Shown: positions 63,861-64,000 of the stretch, in pieces
Layout of the letters: the number at the start of each line of letters is the position of its first letter
How positions within the stretch are numbered: the stretch's first letter is position 1
Assembly (NCBI GenBank): GCA_963727545.1
Contig: CAVSGS010000029.1
Coordinates: 62,001-126,000, forward strand
Length of the DNA: 64,000 nucleotides
Source of the DNA: Flexifilum sp963727545
Lineage (GTDB): Bacteria > Chloroflexota > Anaerolineae > Aggregatilineales > Phototrophicaceae
Direction: 5' to 3'
The notes under the pieces: model-generated
What the model was told of the DNA's origin: nothing
What the model saw: the letters and a program-made list of their open reading frames with translations, nothing else
Databases searched by the model: none
Translations under genes and position numbers: made by a program

Positions 63861-64000
63861 CTAGGTGATTTGCCCGCTGCCGATAGTGAGGTCGACCCAC
63901 CACTGCTGCGCTGATCCCGGCGCGAGCGTCATGACGCGCTGATTCTGCCACGCTCGCGCCAGACTGTCGTAGTAGCCGGTCGAGGGTTCGAGGGCGGCGG
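63861..64000 (-). CDS. Aldose-1-epimerase-like protein, C-terminal fragment (cut by window edge)
   Basis: The last 46 codons of a leftward gene, with the stop at 63861-63863. The visible residues include ALEPSTGYYDSLARAW at the left and WWVDLTIGSGQ near the end. They resemble the closing strands of galactose mutarotase-like (aldose epimerase or DUF4432-type) proteins, where 'LEP.TG..D' and a final 'W.V.L..G' are typical. The rest lies outside the window, so the exact family is uncertain. Confidence 0.55.
   Translation of the reverse strand, partial: AALEPSTGYYDSLARAWQNQRVMTLAPGSAQQWWVDLTIGSGQIT

Overview
This is a GC-rich bacterial chromosome window. It most likely comes from the phylum Chloroflexota (Anaerolineae-like). 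The clues are Thr/Pro-rich 'TPTATPT' linkers in exported proteins, very large multi-PAS histidine kinases, cytochrome b proteins with an 'AKAAWYF' Qo-loop, and PQQ-type sugar dehydrogenases. The phylum is inferred from protein style, because no rRNA or tRNA gene was seen. About eleven reading-frame breaks in eight genes, nearly all equivalent to one extra base, suggest residual indel errors in the assembly.

Region 1 (2-18729, all + strand) is a type VII secretion (T7SS/ESX-like) locus. It holds an EccC-type triple ATPase cut by the window edge, a YukD-like/FHA fusion, a membrane VWA-FHA protein, a PP2C phosphatase with an outside domain, and a substrate-like protein ending in a CHAP hydrolase domain. 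Five tandem exported cohesin-like proteins follow, each with a different C-terminal module. Then come a second substrate-like protein, with the same N-terminal domain joined by a polyglycine linker to an unknown C-terminus, and a small DcrB/PsbP-like protein. The FHA domains and the phosphatase suggest control by Thr phosphorylation. The two substrate genes bracket the cohesin array.

Region 2 (19291-23978, + strand) is a small sugar cluster: a FucU/RbsD mutarotase, a GH3 glycosidase and a GH31 glycosidase (frame broken). It fits xyloglucan-type oligosaccharide use.

Region 3 (24070-44654, mostly - strand) is signalling. It contains an extracytoplasmic binding protein overlapping an 8-PAS/GAF histidine kinase, which overlaps a receiver-kinase. 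A clostripain-like (C11) peptidase (frame broken), a GAF kinase, a receiver/PAS/GAF kinase, a single-domain receiver, a PAS/GAF kinase and an OmpR-type regulator/kinase pair follow.

Region 4 (44794-59360) has two paralogous cytochrome bc modules, each ordered cytochrome b, Rieske, cytochrome c. The first ends in a triheme cytochrome c. The second ends in a diheme cytochrome c fused to a PQQ-dependent sugar dehydrogenase. Between them lie a DUF5666-like exported protein, a 14-repeat WD40 protein, an aldo/keto reductase and a cation diffusion facilitator.

Region 5 (59557-64000) holds a secreted PD40 propeller protein (frame broken), an M24-like protein lacking most metal ligands, an M81/MlrC-like metalloenzyme (frame broken) and the end of an aldose-epimerase-like gene on the - strand. 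GC-rich palindromic repeats of two families are scattered from 44.7 kb to the end, and some supply stop codons to neighbouring genes.
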